Assembly: GCF_004804335.1 (NCBI RefSeq)
Contig: NZ_SRXY01000003.1
Coordinates: forward strand, 124,001 to 188,000
DNA: 64,000 nucleotides
Source: Pacificoceanicola onchidii
GTDB taxonomy: Bacteria; Pseudomonadota; Alphaproteobacteria; Rhodobacterales; Rhodobacteraceae
Reading direction: 5' to 3'
In this document: piece by piece, positions 25,229 to 35,122 of the stretch
Layout of the letters: every line of letters begins with the position of its first letter
Position numbering within the stretch: position 1 is the first letter of the stretch
Position numbers and translations under genes: made by a program
The notes under the pieces: generated by a model
Told to the model about the DNA's origin: nothing
Seen by the model: the letters and a program-made list of their open reading frames with translations, nothing else
Databases searched by the model: none

Positions 25229-26143
25229 ATGTCGAGCAGGACGCTCCCGAAAGTGGTGGTATTATTGGGCGGGCCTTCGGCTGAACGCGAGGTCTCGTTG
25301 AGTTCCGGTAAGGAATGTGCCGCCGCTTTGCGGGCAGAGGGATTTGAAGTCACCGAAGTGGACGCGGGGCCGGACCTCGCCGCGCAACTCGATGCGCTGA
25401 AACCCGATGTGGTGTTCAATGCGCTGCATGGGCGCTGGGGTGAAGATGGCTGCGTTCAGGGGATCCTTGAATGGGCTGGTATTCCGTACACGCACTCCGG
25501 CGTTTTGGCCTCTGCCCTTGCGATGGACAAGGAACGCACCAAAGTCATCTACCGCGAGGCGGGATTGCCGGTGGCGCAGAGCCTTCTGGCGGACAAAGCC
25601 GAGGTGATGGCCACGCATGTCATGGCGCCCCCTTACGTGGTGAAGCCCTACAACGAAGGCTCTTCCGTCGGGGTGTATCTCGTCAATGAGGCGGCCAATA
25701 CGCCGCCGCAACTGTCCGAAGACATGCCAAAGACCGTTATGGTCGAAAAGTTCATTCCGGGCCGCGAGTTGACGACCAGTGTCATGGGGGATCGCGCCCT
25801 TGGCGTGACCGAGATCGTGACCGATGGTTGGTATGACTATGACGCCAAATACAGGGAAGGCGGCTCGCGACACGTTTGTCCGGCGGACATTCCGGCTGAG
25901 ATTACACAGGCTTGCCTTGACTACGCCCTGCGCGCGCATCAGGCACTCGGGTGCCGGGGTGTGAGCCGGACGGATTTTCGCTGGGATGAGGAGCGAGGAC
26001 TGGAAGGGCTGATCCTTCTGGAAACCAATACACAGCCGGGCATGACGCCGACCTCGCTCTCGCCGGAACATGCGGCTTTGATCGGGCTGAGCTTCGGGCA
26101 GTTCTGTGCATGGATGGTGGAGGACGCCTCATGCAACCGCTAG
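25229..26143 (+). CDS. ddl: D-alanine--D-alanine ligase
   Basis: Makes the D-Ala-D-Ala dipeptide for peptidoglycan. The 304-residue ATP-grasp enzyme shows [16 protein letters not shown] at the start, [15 protein letters not shown], the ATP loop [13 protein letters not shown] and the metal-binding [12 protein letters not shown] (the usual NTLPG or NTxPG). The ATG MSSRTL was chosen; a TTG two codons upstream is the alternative. It overlaps ftsQ by 13 bp. Confidence 0.96.
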   Translation: MSSRTLPKVVVLLGGPSAEREVSLSSGKECAAALRAEGFEVTEVDAGPDLAAQLDALKPDVVFNALHGRWGEDGCVQGILEWAGIPYTHSGVLASALAMDKERTKVIYREAGLPVAQSLLADKAEVMATHVMAPPYVVKPYNEGSSVGVYLVNEAANTPPQLSEDMPKTVMVEKFIPGRELTTSVMGDRALGVTEIVTDGWYDYDAKYREGGSRHVCPADIPAEITQACLDYALRAHQALGCRGVSRTDFRWDEERGLEGLILLETNTQPGMTPTSLSPEHAALIGLSFGQFCAWMVEDASCNR

Positions 26144-27165
26144 ACCATCCCGGATTTGACGAAGACGACGCGCCACAGATGGCGAAGCTCGACCCGAGCG
26201 CATCCAAGCTGAAATACCGGTTCGAGCGGCTCTTGCTGACGCCGCTCTTTCGCTTTGCGCTGCGGGTGGTTCTGCCGTTCGGGATTTGCCTTGGCTGCGG
26301 GCTGGCCTGGTTTGCGGTTGAGGACAACCGTGCCGCATTTAACCTGATGCTGTCGGACATACGCGCCGCTGTCGAAAGCCGCCCGGAGTTCCAGGTCAAG
26401 CTGATGGCAATTGACGGGGCGAGCGCCGAGGTGGCGGAAGACATCCGCACGCTGCTGCCGATCGACTTTCCGATCAGCTCCTTTGATCTGCCGCTCGAAG
26501 AGATGCAGCAGACGGTGGCTGCCCTGGATGCGGTCAGGGAAGCGAACCTGCGGATCAAGCAGGGCGGCACGTTGCAGATTGATGTGACCGAGCGGGTTCC
26601 GGCGGTGCTCTGGCGCGGGCCCGACGGTTTGGAAATGCTGGATCGCAAAGGCTTTGTTGTTGGCCCGTTGGAGAGCCGCTTTGACCGGCCGGATCTGCCG
26701 GTGATGGCTGGATCGGTCTTGTCGGATGTGCAGATTGCAGCGCGCGAACGGGCGCGGCTGGCGGCGGCGGGGGCGCTCGACGAAGGGGATGAACTGACCG
26801 CGCGCGAGACCCAACTGGCCGGGCAGGCGGCTGAGGCCTTGGAAGAAAACACGCGCGAAACGCTTGATCTGGTGGCCGTCTCCGGCCCGCTCAAGGCCCG
26901 CATTCGTGGGCTTGAGCGCATGGGCGGGCGGCGTTGGGACGTGGTGCTCGACCGTGACCAGCGGATCATGCTGCCCGAAGACGGCGCGGTGATCGCGTTT
27001 GAAAGAACTATTGCGATGGATGAGGCGGTGGACATGCTGGCGCGGGATATCGCGGCAGTGGACCTGCGGCTTCCACGCAGACCAACCATAAGAATGAAGG
27101 AAAACGCCGTGCAGGAACTGCTGCGTATCAAGGCGTTCGAGGCAGGCGGAGACAGGCTGGAATGA
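26131..27165 (+). CDS. ftsQ: Cell division protein
   Basis: A bitopic divisome protein linking early and late division proteins in the periplasm. Of 344 residues, about 1-50 are cytosolic, 45-68 form the membrane helix, and a POTRA-type domain follows ([24 protein letters not shown]), then the FtsQ C-terminal strand region ending [16 protein letters not shown] charged, Ala-rich helical stretch near residues 200-250 makes it longer than the E. coli form. The start follows GGAGG 7 nt away, inside the end of ddl; the stop overlaps ftsA by 4 bp. Confidence 0.92.
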   Translation: MQPLDHPGFDEDDAPQMAKLDPSASKLKYRFERLLLTPLFRFALRVVLPFGICLGCGLAWFAVEDNRAAFNLMLSDIRAAVESRPEFQVKLMAIDGASAEVAEDIRTLLPIDFPISSFDLPLEEMQQTVAALDAVREANLRIKQGGTLQIDVTERVPAVLWRGPDGLEMLDRKGFVVGPLESRFDRPDLPVMAGSVLSDVQIAARERARLAAAGALDEGDELTARETQLAGQAAEALEENTRETLDLVAVSGPLKARIRGLERMGGRRWDVVLDRDQRIMLPEDGAVIAFERTIAMDEAVDMLARDIAAVDLRLPRRPTIRMKENAVQELLRIKAFEAGGDRLE

Positions 27166-28490
27166 TCGAGCTATACGAATCTCAACGGGCCATGCGCAAC
27201 ATGCGCAAGGCGGCGATGCAACGCGGTGTCATTGCGATCCTGGACGTGGGCAGCTCCAAGATCGCCTGCCTTGTTCTGCGTTTTGACGGCACGGACCCTT
27301 CGGACGAAGGCATTGGCAGTCTCGCCGGGCAGTCGGGCTTTCGCGTCATTGGCGCGGCGACCACGCGCTCGCGCGGGGTGCGCTTTGGCGAGATCAACGC
27401 CATGGGCGAGACCGAGCGGGCGATCCGCACGGCAGTTCAGGCAGCACAGAAGATGGCGGGCATTCGCGTTGATCACGTGATCGCCTGTTTCTCTGGCGCT
27501 GATCCGCGCAGTTACGGCCTTGCAGGGCAGGTGGATGTGCACGGTGTGAACGTGGATGAGCAGGACGTGGCGCGGGTGCTGTCTGCCTGCGACGTGCCCG
27601 ATTACGGAATGGGCCGCGAGGTCATGCATGCGCAGCCGGTGAATTTCGCCCTCGATCATCGCAGCGGGTTGATCGATCCGCGCGGTCAGATCGGCAATGA
27701 GCTGTCTTGTGACATGCACATGCTGACGGTTGATGCGCAGGCGGTTCAGAACCTCGCGCATTGCGTCAAGCGCTGCGATCTGGAACTGGCCGGGATTGCC
27801 TCCTCGGCTTATGTCTCAGGCGCGGCGGCTTTGGTCGAGGACGAACAGGAGCTTGGCGCTGCCTGTATCGACATGGGTGGCGGCGCAACGGGCGTGTCGA
27901 TCTTCATCAAGAAACACATGATCTATGCTGACGCGGTGCGCATGGGCGGGGATCACGTGACATCCGATATTTCCATGGGGCTTCAGGTTCCCATGGCGAC
28001 GGCGGAACGGATCAAGACGTTTTATGGTGGGGTGGTCGCCACCGGCATGGATGACCGCGAAATGATCGAATGTGGCGGCGAGACGGGCGATTGGGAACAT
28101 GATCGGCGCACGGTGAGCCGGGCGGAACTGATCGGGATCATGCGGCCTCGGGTCGAAGAGATCCTCGAAGAAGTGCGCGTGCGGCTGGATGCGGCCGGTT
28201 TCGATCATCTGCCTTCGCAGCAGATCGTGCTGACTGGCGGAGCGTCGCAAATTCCCGGCCTCGATGGCCTCGCCTCCAAGATCCTCGGCCAACAAGTGCG
28301 ACTCGGGCGTCCGCTCAGGGTGCACGGACTACCACAGGCGGCGACCGGGCCGGGCTTTGCCAGTGCCGTGGGGCTTTGTCTCTTTGCCGCGCACCCGCAG
28401 GACGAATGGTGGGATTTCGAAATCCCGGTGGATCGCTACCCGGCCCGCAGCCTGAAACGCGCGGTGCAGTGGTTCCGCGACAACTGGTAA
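27162..28490 (+). CDS. ftsA: Cell division actin-like protein
   Basis: Tethers FtsZ filaments to the membrane and recruits later divisome proteins. The 442-residue actin-fold ATPase shows IAILDVGSSKIACLV (phosphate 1), the IDMGGGATGVSIF phosphate-2 loop, VLTGGASQIPGL (adenosine) and a C-terminal amphipathic helix (SLKRAVQWFRDNW) for membrane binding. ATGA overlap with ftsQ indicates coupled translation. A secreted VPLPA-type protein follows. Confidence 0.96.
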   Translation: MIELYESQRAMRNMRKAAMQRGVIAILDVGSSKIACLVLRFDGTDPSDEGIGSLAGQSGFRVIGAATTRSRGVRFGEINAMGETERAIRTAVQAAQKMAGIRVDHVIACFSGADPRSYGLAGQVDVHGVNVDEQDVARVLSACDVPDYGMGREVMHAQPVNFALDHRSGLIDPRGQIGNELSCDMHMLTVDAQAVQNLAHCVKRCDLELAGIASSAYVSGAAALVEDEQELGAACIDMGGGATGVSIFIKKHMIYADAVRMGGDHVTSDISMGLQVPMATAERIKTFYGGVVATGMDDREMIECGGETGDWEHDRRTVSRAELIGIMRPRVEEILEEVRVRLDAAGFDHLPSQQIVLTGGASQIPGLDGLASKILGQQVRLGRPLRVHGLPQAATGPGFASAVGLCLFAAHPQDEWWDFEIPVDRYPARSLKRAVQWFRDNW

Positions 28491-28593
28491 GAGCCTGGAT
28501 CGAAACCGCGCTGCGCTACCCGCAATTGTTTGTGTCGTGCTAAGCTCTCCTTGAGCGGCCGCTTGGTCGCGGATTGTCAAAGGAGATTTTTCG

Positions 28594-29184
28594 ATGAAAG
28601 CATTTGCTATTGCCGCCTTCTTTGCGGCCGGCGCCACGATGGCTCCGGCTGCGACCGTTGCAACCGGTTCGACGCTTGTTGGTGACACCGGCGGGATCAA
28701 CGCAGAAGGCGCGGCGGTCAACTACGGCGCAGCCGTGTTCGGCGGATTGACGATGGACCCGACCGATCCTGCGTCCGTCTGGGTCTGGGCGAACAACGGG
28801 GCGACTCCAGACACGCCGGTTTTCGAGTTTGAATTCGATATGGCTGGATTTGATGTCAGCACCGCTGCGCTGGAAGGGCAGTGGGCTGTGGACAACAACG
28901 CCTGGGCCTATCTCAACGGTACGCTGATCGCGTCTTTGACTGGCACTGTGGTCGACAACTTCAATTTCCTGCACGACTACGGAACCAGTGACGCCTCTTT
29001 GTTCAATGCAGGGTTGAACACGCTGCGCTTCGAGGCGGAGGATCTGGGCGGATTCGAGGCCTTTCGTGCTTCTGTGACCGTGTCCGCAGATGCGCTTGCG
29101 CCGGTTCCGTTGCCTGCCTCCGCGCTCTTGTTGCTCCTTGGCGTCGGCGGGCTTGGCGCTATCCGGCGTCGGTCCATCCTCTGA
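28594..29184 (+). CDS. VPLPA-CTERM secreted protein (1)
   Basis: A 196-residue exported protein. It has a signal peptide (about residues 1-19, ending APAA), a beta-rich acidic middle with no cysteines, and a C-terminal sorting signal: VPLPAS, a hydrophobic helix, then GAIRRR. This is the VPLPA variant of PEP-CTERM, which is processed by an exosortase (XrtD group) and linked to exopolysaccharide-producing bacteria. The start follows AAAGGAG. It is inserted between ftsA and ftsZ. The mature function is unknown; the middle could be a carbohydrate-binding sandwich. Confidence 0.85.
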   Translation: MKAFAIAAFFAAGATMAPAATVATGSTLVGDTGGINAEGAAVNYGAAVFGGLTMDPTDPASVWVWANNGATPDTPVFEFEFDMAGFDVSTAALEGQWAVDNNAWAYLNGTLIASLTGTVVDNFNFLHDYGTSDASLFNAGLNTLRFEAEDLGGFEAFRASVTVSADALAPVPLPASALLLLLGVGGLGAIRRRSIL

Positions 29185-29197
29185 ACAAGCCAAACGA

Positions 29198-29229
29198 AAA
29201 CCCCGCCTCACGAGGGAAAGGCGGGGTTT
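29198..29229 (+). terminator. Terminator after VPLPA-CTERM protein 1
   Basis: AAACCCCGCCT/AGGCGGGGTTT forms a perfect 11-bp stem with a 10-nt loop, 13 bp beyond the stop codon. It ends in a short T-run and also has A-tails in the other direction. Confidence 0.85.
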
Positions 29230-29299
29230 ACTGGCGTTTCCTGCGGCTCTGGGGGGTGAGCGGCCTGGCCGCGCGTGCGCTAGGGTCTGGATTGGGGTT

Positions 29300-29611
29300 T
29301 CAGCACGCGCAGGCCGTTGGAAAGGCCACGACGTTTCCCGGCCTGCCAATACCGCCGGAACGCCTTAGTTTATCGGGCAAGTCCGGAGCATATCCCGAAT
29401 CCACGCGGCGTAGATTACGCGCGCGGCGGTAATCCCGCTCTTCCCGAATTTCAAACTGGATCAGATCGCCTGCATCCAGATCCATACCTTGATGCGCACT
29501 TGGCTCCGGGCCCGAGTAAAAGGCCAGGTTCCCGTGATCTTCGCACCAGATCACCGCTTTGCGGTCACTTGCATCCGCCCAGAGGACGACACCGTACATA
29601 CGCTCTTCCAT
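29300..29611 (-). CDS. Hypothetical protein
   Basis: A 103-residue soluble protein. The N-terminal half (MYGVVLWADASDRKAVIWC) looks like a small beta-barrel of five strands, similar to a cold-shock or OB-like fold, followed by an Arg-rich segment and a flexible tail. I do not recognise a named family. The start MEERMYG has an AAAGGC sequence upstream; a start at residue 5 (MYGVV) is also possible. It is divergent from an XRE regulator across a region dense in GACGC/GCGTC motifs. Confidence 0.65.
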   Translation of the reverse strand: MEERMYGVVLWADASDRKAVIWCEDHGNLAFYSGPEPSAHQGMDLDAGDLIQFEIREERDYRRARNLRRVDSGYAPDLPDKLRRSGGIGRPGNVVAFPTACAC

Positions 29612-29836
29612 GACAAGCCTTTTATTTTCTGTGTCACAAGCGTGGCCCAATTGACGCCATTTCGACACGTTTTTTCGCGCGTCGGCGTCTTGATTTTTGT
29701 GTCGTAAGAATGCAGGGTTGGCGCTATTGAGCGACGCACTTGACGCTCTTTAGCACCACATGAGACGCCAAGTAGCGTCATTTTTAATCATAGCGAGTTG
29801 CGCGTTTGTTGTATACACTCTTAGCGCGAGGATCAA
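29612..29836. promoter_or_regulatory. Divergent regulatory region with clustered GACGC/GCGTC motifs
   Basis: Seven copies of GACGC or its complement GCGTC lie within about 130 bp: at 29653, 29679, 29685, 29733, 29742, 29764 and 29775. The last two form an inverted repeat GACGC-N6-GCGTC. The cluster sits between two divergent genes, one of which encodes a helix-turn-helix regulator, and looks like an operator array. Confidence 0.45.
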
Positions 29837-30658
29837 ATGCCAGGTGGTATGCCCAAATCGCCTTCCCGACGCCCAAGCCCGGCCGAGCTGCGTAGCATGC
29901 TCGGTGCCAATCTGCGTCAACTGTCTCAACAAGCGGTTTCCATTTCGGCCCTGTGCCGGGAGCTCGGGATAAATCGGACACAATATAACAGGTATCTCGC
30001 GGGGGAGAGTTTTCCGCGTCCTGACGTGCTTCACCGGATATGCAGCTATTTTGGTGTCGACGCCCGTATTTTGCTGGAGCCGGTGGAAAACATTGTCTCT
30101 GTCAGCGCCGGGCTATTCGAACACGCCGAGGTTGCCGATTTCGTAGGTCATTCGGCTGGCAAGGTGGCCGAAGAGTCCTTCCCGTCCGGGTTTTATCGCT
30201 TTGCCCGGCGCAGCTTCATTCATGATGATATGTATGTGCAGGGGCTTGCCTACGTATATCGCCGGGATGACCATACATTCCTGCGCGGATTCGAAGCGAA
30301 ACAGGCAATGGCCGATCAGGGATTGCCCACGGCGCCCAATCAGCGTGAATTCCGGGCGGTGGTAATGCCGCAGGAAGATGGTGTTGCGCTGATGCTCAGC
30401 AGGCGCGGCGCGCAAACCGCGTCCTTTAATTACCTCGCGCGGGTGCCCTCCTTTGAAAACAACTTCTGGGTTGGCTACGTCACCCGCACGGTGCGCGAAG
30501 ATGTCGCCGGTCGCAGGGTGGAGCGGCAGGTGGTCGAACACCTTGGGCGCAACACTGGAAAGGTTCTGGCGGCGGCGCGCACGGTTGGGTTCTGCGGGAT
30601 CGAGGATGTCCTTCCTTATCTGCGTCAGATGCTGAAACCGGGCGAGCCGTTCAGTTAA
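29837..30658 (+). CDS. XRE-type helix-turn-helix regulator
   Basis: A 273-residue protein. Residues about 17-70 form a helix-turn-helix (ISALCRELGINRTQYNRYLAGESFPRP is the typical core, cut in two here by wording), joined to a C-terminal domain of about 190 residues that has no motif I recognise. The start follows GAGGATCAA. A GACGC-rich region lies upstream. It is located between the ftsA-side genes and ftsZ; whether it regulates division is unknown. Confidence 0.75.
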   Translation: MPGGMPKSPSRRPSPAELRSMLGANLRQLSQQAVSISALCRELGINRTQYNRYLAGESFPRPDVLHRICSYFGVDARILLEPVENIVSVSAGLFEHAEVADFVGHSAGKVAEESFPSGFYRFARRSFIHDDMYVQGLAYVYRRDDHTFLRGFEAKQAMADQGLPTAPNQREFRAVVMPQEDGVALMLSRRGAQTASFNYLARVPSFENNFWVGYVTRTVREDVAGRRVERQVVEHLGRNTGKVLAAARTVGFCGIEDVLPYLRQMLKPGEPFS

Positions 30659-31096
30659 ACTGGGCACTTGAGCCGTCGGGAGTGAAGGTAAGCGAGGTCA
30701 GGGTGCGCGGGAGGTTCTTTCGACCGCGAGACCGCGAAAAACCGCGTGACGCACTTTTCTGTATCGGTTAAGACTAAGGGCAGGCTCCCGGAAGAGGGGC
30801 CACCAAGTACCAGAGGCACAAGGCGGGTCGAGCAGACCCCATGTCATCGCTGAACACTGCATGCTCCCAGGGTGCCGAATCTTGGGTGGCCTCTCTTTGT
30901 TTGTGGTTAACGTGGCGTGCGCCACTTCATCTTGGGGTTTCGGCGAAATCCCGCGAAAAGGGCCTTGAAAAAGCCTATATTTGGTGTCCAAACCCTGTTT
31001 TTCGCGTGACCTTTCAGCAACCCTTGGTTAGGATTGCCGAGAATAGGTGTACGTAAACCCCCGGGACAGGGGCAGATAAAACAGGCGGACAGATCG
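30659..31096. promoter_or_regulatory. ftsZ upstream region without genes
   Basis: This 438-bp gap precedes ftsZ and has no convincing reading frame. It contains a perfect inverted repeat GTGGCG-TG-CGCCAC at 30912-30925 just after GGTTAAC, and single TTAA half-sites, but no full TTAA-N7-TTAA box. Its length and AT-richer 3' half (about 30860-31070) suggest a long leader or several promoters for ftsZ. Confidence 0.4.
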
Positions 31097-32701
31097 ATGA
31101 CATTGAACCTTTCCATGCCCGGACAGGAAGACCTCAAGCCACGCATCACCGTGTTTGGTGTGGGCGGCGCAGGCGGCAACGCGGTTAACAACATGATCGA
31201 AAAAGCGCTGGAAGGCGTTGATTTCGTCGTGGCCAATACCGATGCACAGGCCCTGCAGCAGAGCCAGGCTTCGAGCCGTGTGCAACTGGGCGTGAAAGTT
31301 ACGGAAGGCCTTGGGGCAGGCGCACGGGCGACCGTTGGCGCCGCCGCCGCCGAGGAGAGCATCGAGCAAATCGTCGATCATCTCGCGGGCGCGCACATGT
31401 GCTTCATTACCGCCGGCATGGGCGGCGGCACGGGCACCGGCGCTGCGCCGATTATCGCGCAGGCCGCGCGTGAACTGGGCGTTCTGACCGTGGGCGTTGT
31501 CACCAAGCCGTTCCAGTTCGAAGGCAACAAGCGGATGAAGCAGGCGGAGGATGGCGTCGAAGCTCTCCAGAAGGTTGTGGATACGCTGATCATCATCCCG
31601 AACCAGAACCTCTTCCGTCTTGCGAACGAAAAGACCACCTTCACCGAGGCCTTCAGCCTCGCGGATGACGTTCTGTATCAAGGTGTCAAAGGCGTGACCG
31701 ATTTGATGGTCCGCCCTGGCCTGATCAACCTCGACTTTGCGGACGTGCGCGCCGTGATGGACGAGATGGGCAAAGCCATGATGGGCACCGGCGAATCCGA
31801 GGGCGAAGATCGCGCCATTCAGGCCGCCGAGAAGGCCATCGCGAACCCGCTGCTCGACGAAATCAGCCTCAAGGGCGCGAAAGGTGTTCTCATCAACATC
31901 ACCGGCGGTGGCGATCTGACTCTGTTCGAACTGGACGAGGCGGCCAACCGCATTCGCGAAGAGGTGGATCAGGACGCCAACATCATCGTCGGCTCGACGC
32001 TGGATGATGGTATGGACGGCATGATGCGCGTCTCCGTGGTTGCCACCGGCATCGACGCGGCCGCCGATGTGAACTCCGACATCCCGCTGCCGCGCCGCAG
32101 CCTCGCACAACCGCTGCCGACGCAGCGTGTGGAAGAGCCCGCTCCGGTCGCAGAAGCACCCGCGCCGGTTGCCGCACAAGCCGCGCCTGCAGAGCCCGAG
32201 TATGAAGCGGAAGAGCCGTCGCTCTTCTCCGACATGCCGCCGGTTCAGACCGAAGAAGTCTATGAAGAGACCGCGGAAGACGATCTGCCCCCCCCGGCTT
32301 ACCAGCCGCGCGTTGCAGAGTTCCAACCGTCGCAGGATACGCTGGAAGCGGACCCTGAAGACTTCGTTGCGCCGCGCGCCCCGGCACCGGGCACCCCGAG
32401 CCCCGAAGCGCTGGCCCGTCTGCGCCATGTTGCAGCACAGCGCAACGCCGAAGCGGGCCGTTCGGTTCCGACACAAGCGGCACCGGCTCCGGCCCCGGAA
32501 GCAGAGAAGCCGCGCTTCTCGGTCAACTCGCTCATCGGTCGCATGACCGGCCATGGTCAGGGCAACGAAGCACCGGCCCAACCGGCCCGTCGTCAGCCCC
32601 CGGTTCAGGCCCAGCGTCCTGCCCCCGTGCAGGATGTGGAGCCGGATCCGGAGCAGGAAAAGATCGAAATTCCGGCCTTCCTGCGCCGCCAGGCCAACTG
32701 A
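31097..32701 (+). CDS. ftsZ: Cell division tubulin-like GTPase
   Basis: Forms the Z-ring. The 534-residue protein has the GTPase core in residues about 15-320 with [14 protein letters not shown], the tubulin signature [12 protein letters not shown] and the T7 catalytic loop [12 protein letters not shown] long Pro/Ala/Glu-rich linker follows (about residues 330-520) containing two more ordered islands ([20 protein letters not shown] and [14 protein letters not shown]), and the conserved FtsA-binding tail [12 protein letters not shown] ends it. The start MTLNLSMPG fits the family. It is separated from ftsA by three other genes. Confidence 0.97.
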   Translation: MTLNLSMPGQEDLKPRITVFGVGGAGGNAVNNMIEKALEGVDFVVANTDAQALQQSQASSRVQLGVKVTEGLGAGARATVGAAAAEESIEQIVDHLAGAHMCFITAGMGGGTGTGAAPIIAQAARELGVLTVGVVTKPFQFEGNKRMKQAEDGVEALQKVVDTLIIIPNQNLFRLANEKTTFTEAFSLADDVLYQGVKGVTDLMVRPGLINLDFADVRAVMDEMGKAMMGTGESEGEDRAIQAAEKAIANPLLDEISLKGAKGVLINITGGGDLTLFELDEAANRIREEVDQDANIIVGSTLDDGMDGMMRVSVVATGIDAAADVNSDIPLPRRSLAQPLPTQRVEEPAPVAEAPAPVAAQAAPAEPEYEAEEPSLFSDMPPVQTEEVYEETAEDDLPPPAYQPRVAEFQPSQDTLEADPEDFVAPRAPAPGTPSPEALARLRHVAAQRNAEAGRSVPTQAAPAPAPEAEKPRFSVNSLIGRMTGHGQGNEAPAQPARRQPPVQAQRPAPVQDVEPDPEQEKIEIPAFLRRQAN

Positions 32702-32729
32702 CTCGTCGCACACAAACTGTAACAAAGAG

Positions 32730-32759
32730 GCGCCGGATGATCACATCCGGCGCTTTTTT
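32730..32759 (+). terminator. Rho-independent terminator of ftsZ
   Basis: GCGCCGGATG-ATCA-CATCCGGCGC is a perfect 10-bp stem followed by TTTTTT, 28 bp beyond the stop codon. It makes ftsZ transcription end before lpxC. Confidence 0.93.
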
Positions 32760-33025
32760 GTTGCAACATTCCCGGCGAAACCCGCGTGTCAGGCATAAAA
32801 TGATAGCGAAAACGCGCTGTGGGCGCTCCGGTAATTCGTTTTTAAATACAGCAGCTTAATTGGATATTTTCGAGTTTTGGCGGGGGTCCGCCGGTCTGTG
32901 GGGCGGGATGTTTCACTTGGTTGCAATACTTGATTTGAGCAATCCGCCCCATCTTCGTATCCCATTGTCAGGCGCAGAGACCTTGGGGGGTAGGCGTCTT
33001 TGCTAACAACGACAGGGATCATCCC
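32760..33025. other. Gap between ftsZ terminator and lpxC
   Basis: There is no reading frame with coding character here. It is AT-richer than its flanks near 32800-32880 and must hold the lpxC promoter. I see no clear operator. Two TTAA tetramers occur 10 bp apart, which is not the CtrA spacing. Confidence 0.5.
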
Positions 33026-33952
33026 GTGCAGACAACCATTCGCAGTGCAGTCAGCTTTGACGGTGTCGGTCTTCATTCCGGCAAACCGGCGCGGCTGACC
33101 ATCCGTCCGGCGTCTGCCAATCACGGCATCTGGTTCAAGCGGACCGACATCGCTGTGGGGGACACTCTGATTGCTGCGCGGTTCGACACCGTGGAAACCT
33201 CCCCGCTTTGCACTCTGATCCGAAACGAGACAGGCGCCTCCGTGTCGACCATCGAACATGTGATGGCGGCGCTGGCCGGTTGCGGCGTACACAATGCGCT
33301 GGTCGAGATCGATGGGCCGGAATGCCCGATCCTCGACGGCTCCTCCGCCCCGTTTGTCGTTGGCATCATGCAGCGCGGTGTGCGCCGTCTGAGCGCGCCG
33401 GTTCGCGCCATCGAGATTCTCAAGCCCGTGACCTTTGAAACCGAAAGCGGCTGGGCGCGTCTGTCCCCGGCGGCGGGCTGTTTCATGGAATTCCATATCG
33501 ACTTTGTGGATGAGGCCATCGGGGTTCAGAACAAGCGTCTGAACCTGGCCAATGGCACCTTTGTACGTGAGCTGTGCGACAGCCGTACCTTCTGCCGCGC
33601 TTCCGATGTCGACGCGATGCACCGGGCGGGCAAGGCGCTTGGCGGGACTTACGACAATGCGGTTGTCGTGGATGGCGACAAGGTGCTTTCCCCGGGTGGT
33701 CTGCGCCACGCGGATGAGGCCGTGCGCCACAAAATGCTCGACGCGCTGGGAGACATCAGCCTTGCAGGTGCGCCGATCCTTGGCCTTTACGAAGGGCACA
33801 AGGCAGGGCACGCCCTGACCAACGCGCTGCTGCGCGCACTGTTTGCCGATCCGTCGGCCTTCCGCATGATTACCTGTGATGCGGACATCGCTGCGCGCCT
33901 GCCGGGCGCTGGGGTGACCATGGACGAGGTGATCGCCACGGCGGTGGCGTGA
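33026..33952 (+). CDS. lpxC: UDP-3-O-acyl-N-acetylglucosamine deacetylase
   Basis: The committed step of lipid A synthesis: a zinc-dependent deacetylase. The 308-residue protein has the metal ligands in VSTIEHVMAAL (first His) and in RHKMLDALGD (second His and Asp), and the GVGLHSG N-terminal loop. It starts with GTG, with AGGGATC upstream; no better ATG is present. Length is typical. It follows ftsZ as in many dcw clusters. Confidence 0.96.
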   Translation: MQTTIRSAVSFDGVGLHSGKPARLTIRPASANHGIWFKRTDIAVGDTLIAARFDTVETSPLCTLIRNETGASVSTIEHVMAALAGCGVHNALVEIDGPECPILDGSSAPFVVGIMQRGVRRLSAPVRAIEILKPVTFETESGWARLSPAAGCFMEFHIDFVDEAIGVQNKRLNLANGTFVRELCDSRTFCRASDVDAMHRAGKALGGTYDNAVVVDGDKVLSPGGLRHADEAVRHKMLDALGDISLAGAPILGLYEGHKAGHALTNALLRALFADPSAFRMITCDADIAARLPGAGVTMDEVIATAVA

Positions 33953-34226
33953 TCCCGCTTCACCCAATCGTGACATCATGGGGCCGATAGGGGCATCGGA
34001 TGACGCTCGGGAGTCCGGCTTGATTTCATTGACAGAAACCATTCGCAGCCCCCACTCGGCGCAAAACCGCGCCCGGCTGACGCTGGCCTTCGGATCACGT
34101 CCCGGCAACTCCCTGCCACAAATCGCGCTTAAGACATTTTGCACCGGAATTTTCTGTGCTAAGCCATCTCAAAAGATGCGCCCGAAAAGAGGCGTGTCTT
34201 CGGTTGGGTTCGGGAGACGGTCAAGC

Positions 34227-35078
34227 ATGACGGCAGGCAGGGCACGTAAGTTTGTGATCCTTGGTGTGGCGGCACTCGCCATCGCCGGGTGCGACGAGTT
34301 TCGCAGCAAGGGGACTGCCCCGGGTGGCGGCTCTCTGGAAGGATACACCGCGCAGCAGATCTTCGAACGTGGCGAATACGAGATCGAGAAGAAAGACAAC
34401 GAAGAAGCGGCAATGTTCTTCTCCGAGGTCGAACGTCTTTACCCGTATTCCGAATGGGCCAAGCGCGCGCTGATCATGCAGGCCTATGCGTTCCATCAGG
34501 ACAAGGACTACGAGAACAGCCGCGCTGCCGCGCAGCGGTTCATTGATTTCTATCCGGCGGACGATGATGCGGCCTACGCGCAGTATCTTCTGGCGCTGAG
34601 CTACTATGATCAGATCGAGGAAGTGGGCCGCGATCAGGGGCTGACGTTCCAAGCATTGCAATCGCTGCGGACGGTGATTGAGCGCTATCCTGACAGCGAA
34701 TATGCACGCTCTGCCATTCTCAAGTTCGATCTCGCCTTTGATCACCTTGCGGGCAAGGAAATGGAAATCGGGCGGTACTACCTGAAACGCGATCACTTCG
34801 GCGCGGCGATCAATCGCTTCCGCGTGGTGGTCGAGGATTTCCAGACCACCACTCACACGCCCGAAGCGCTGCACCGCCTTGTGGAATCCTACCTGTCGCT
34901 GGGTCTGACCGAAGAGGCGCAGACCGCCGGGGCGATCCTTGGCTACAACTTCCAGTCCACCGATTGGTACGAAGACAGCTACGAGCTTCTGCGCGGGCAG
35001 GGGCTTGAGATGAAAGTGTTCGGCAACAACTGGCTGTCGAAGGTCTATCGCCAAATGATCAAGGGCCAATGGCTTTGA
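34227..35078 (+). CDS. bamD: Outer membrane assembly lipoprotein
   Basis: A component of the BAM complex that inserts beta-barrel proteins into the outer membrane. The 283-residue protein starts with a lipoprotein signal ending in the lipobox AIAGC (Cys about residue 21), followed by five TPR-like repeats (YTAQQIFERGEYEIEKKDNE, then AAMFFSEVERLYP, ENSRAAAQRFIDFYP). The start MTAGRARK follows GGGAGACGG; an upstream frame to 33978 is a leader of low quality. recN follows 44 bp later. Confidence 0.93.
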   Translation: MTAGRARKFVILGVAALAIAGCDEFRSKGTAPGGGSLEGYTAQQIFERGEYEIEKKDNEEAAMFFSEVERLYPYSEWAKRALIMQAYAFHQDKDYENSRAAAQRFIDFYPADDDAAYAQYLLALSYYDQIEEVGRDQGLTFQALQSLRTVIERYPDSEYARSAILKFDLAFDHLAGKEMEIGRYYLKRDHFGAAINRFRVVVEDFQTTTHTPEALHRLVESYLSLGLTEEAQTAGAILGYNFQSTDWYEDSYELLRGQGLEMKVFGNNWLSKVYRQMIKGQWL

Positions 35079-35122
35079 TCCATCGAGGGGGTGCGGGGTA
35101 AAACCCCGCCCTACGGACCGTC

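Noticed and set aside
32842-32859. Two TTAA tetramers upstream of lpxC as a CtrA site
   Set aside because: The spacing is 10 bp, not the 7 bp needed for a full site.
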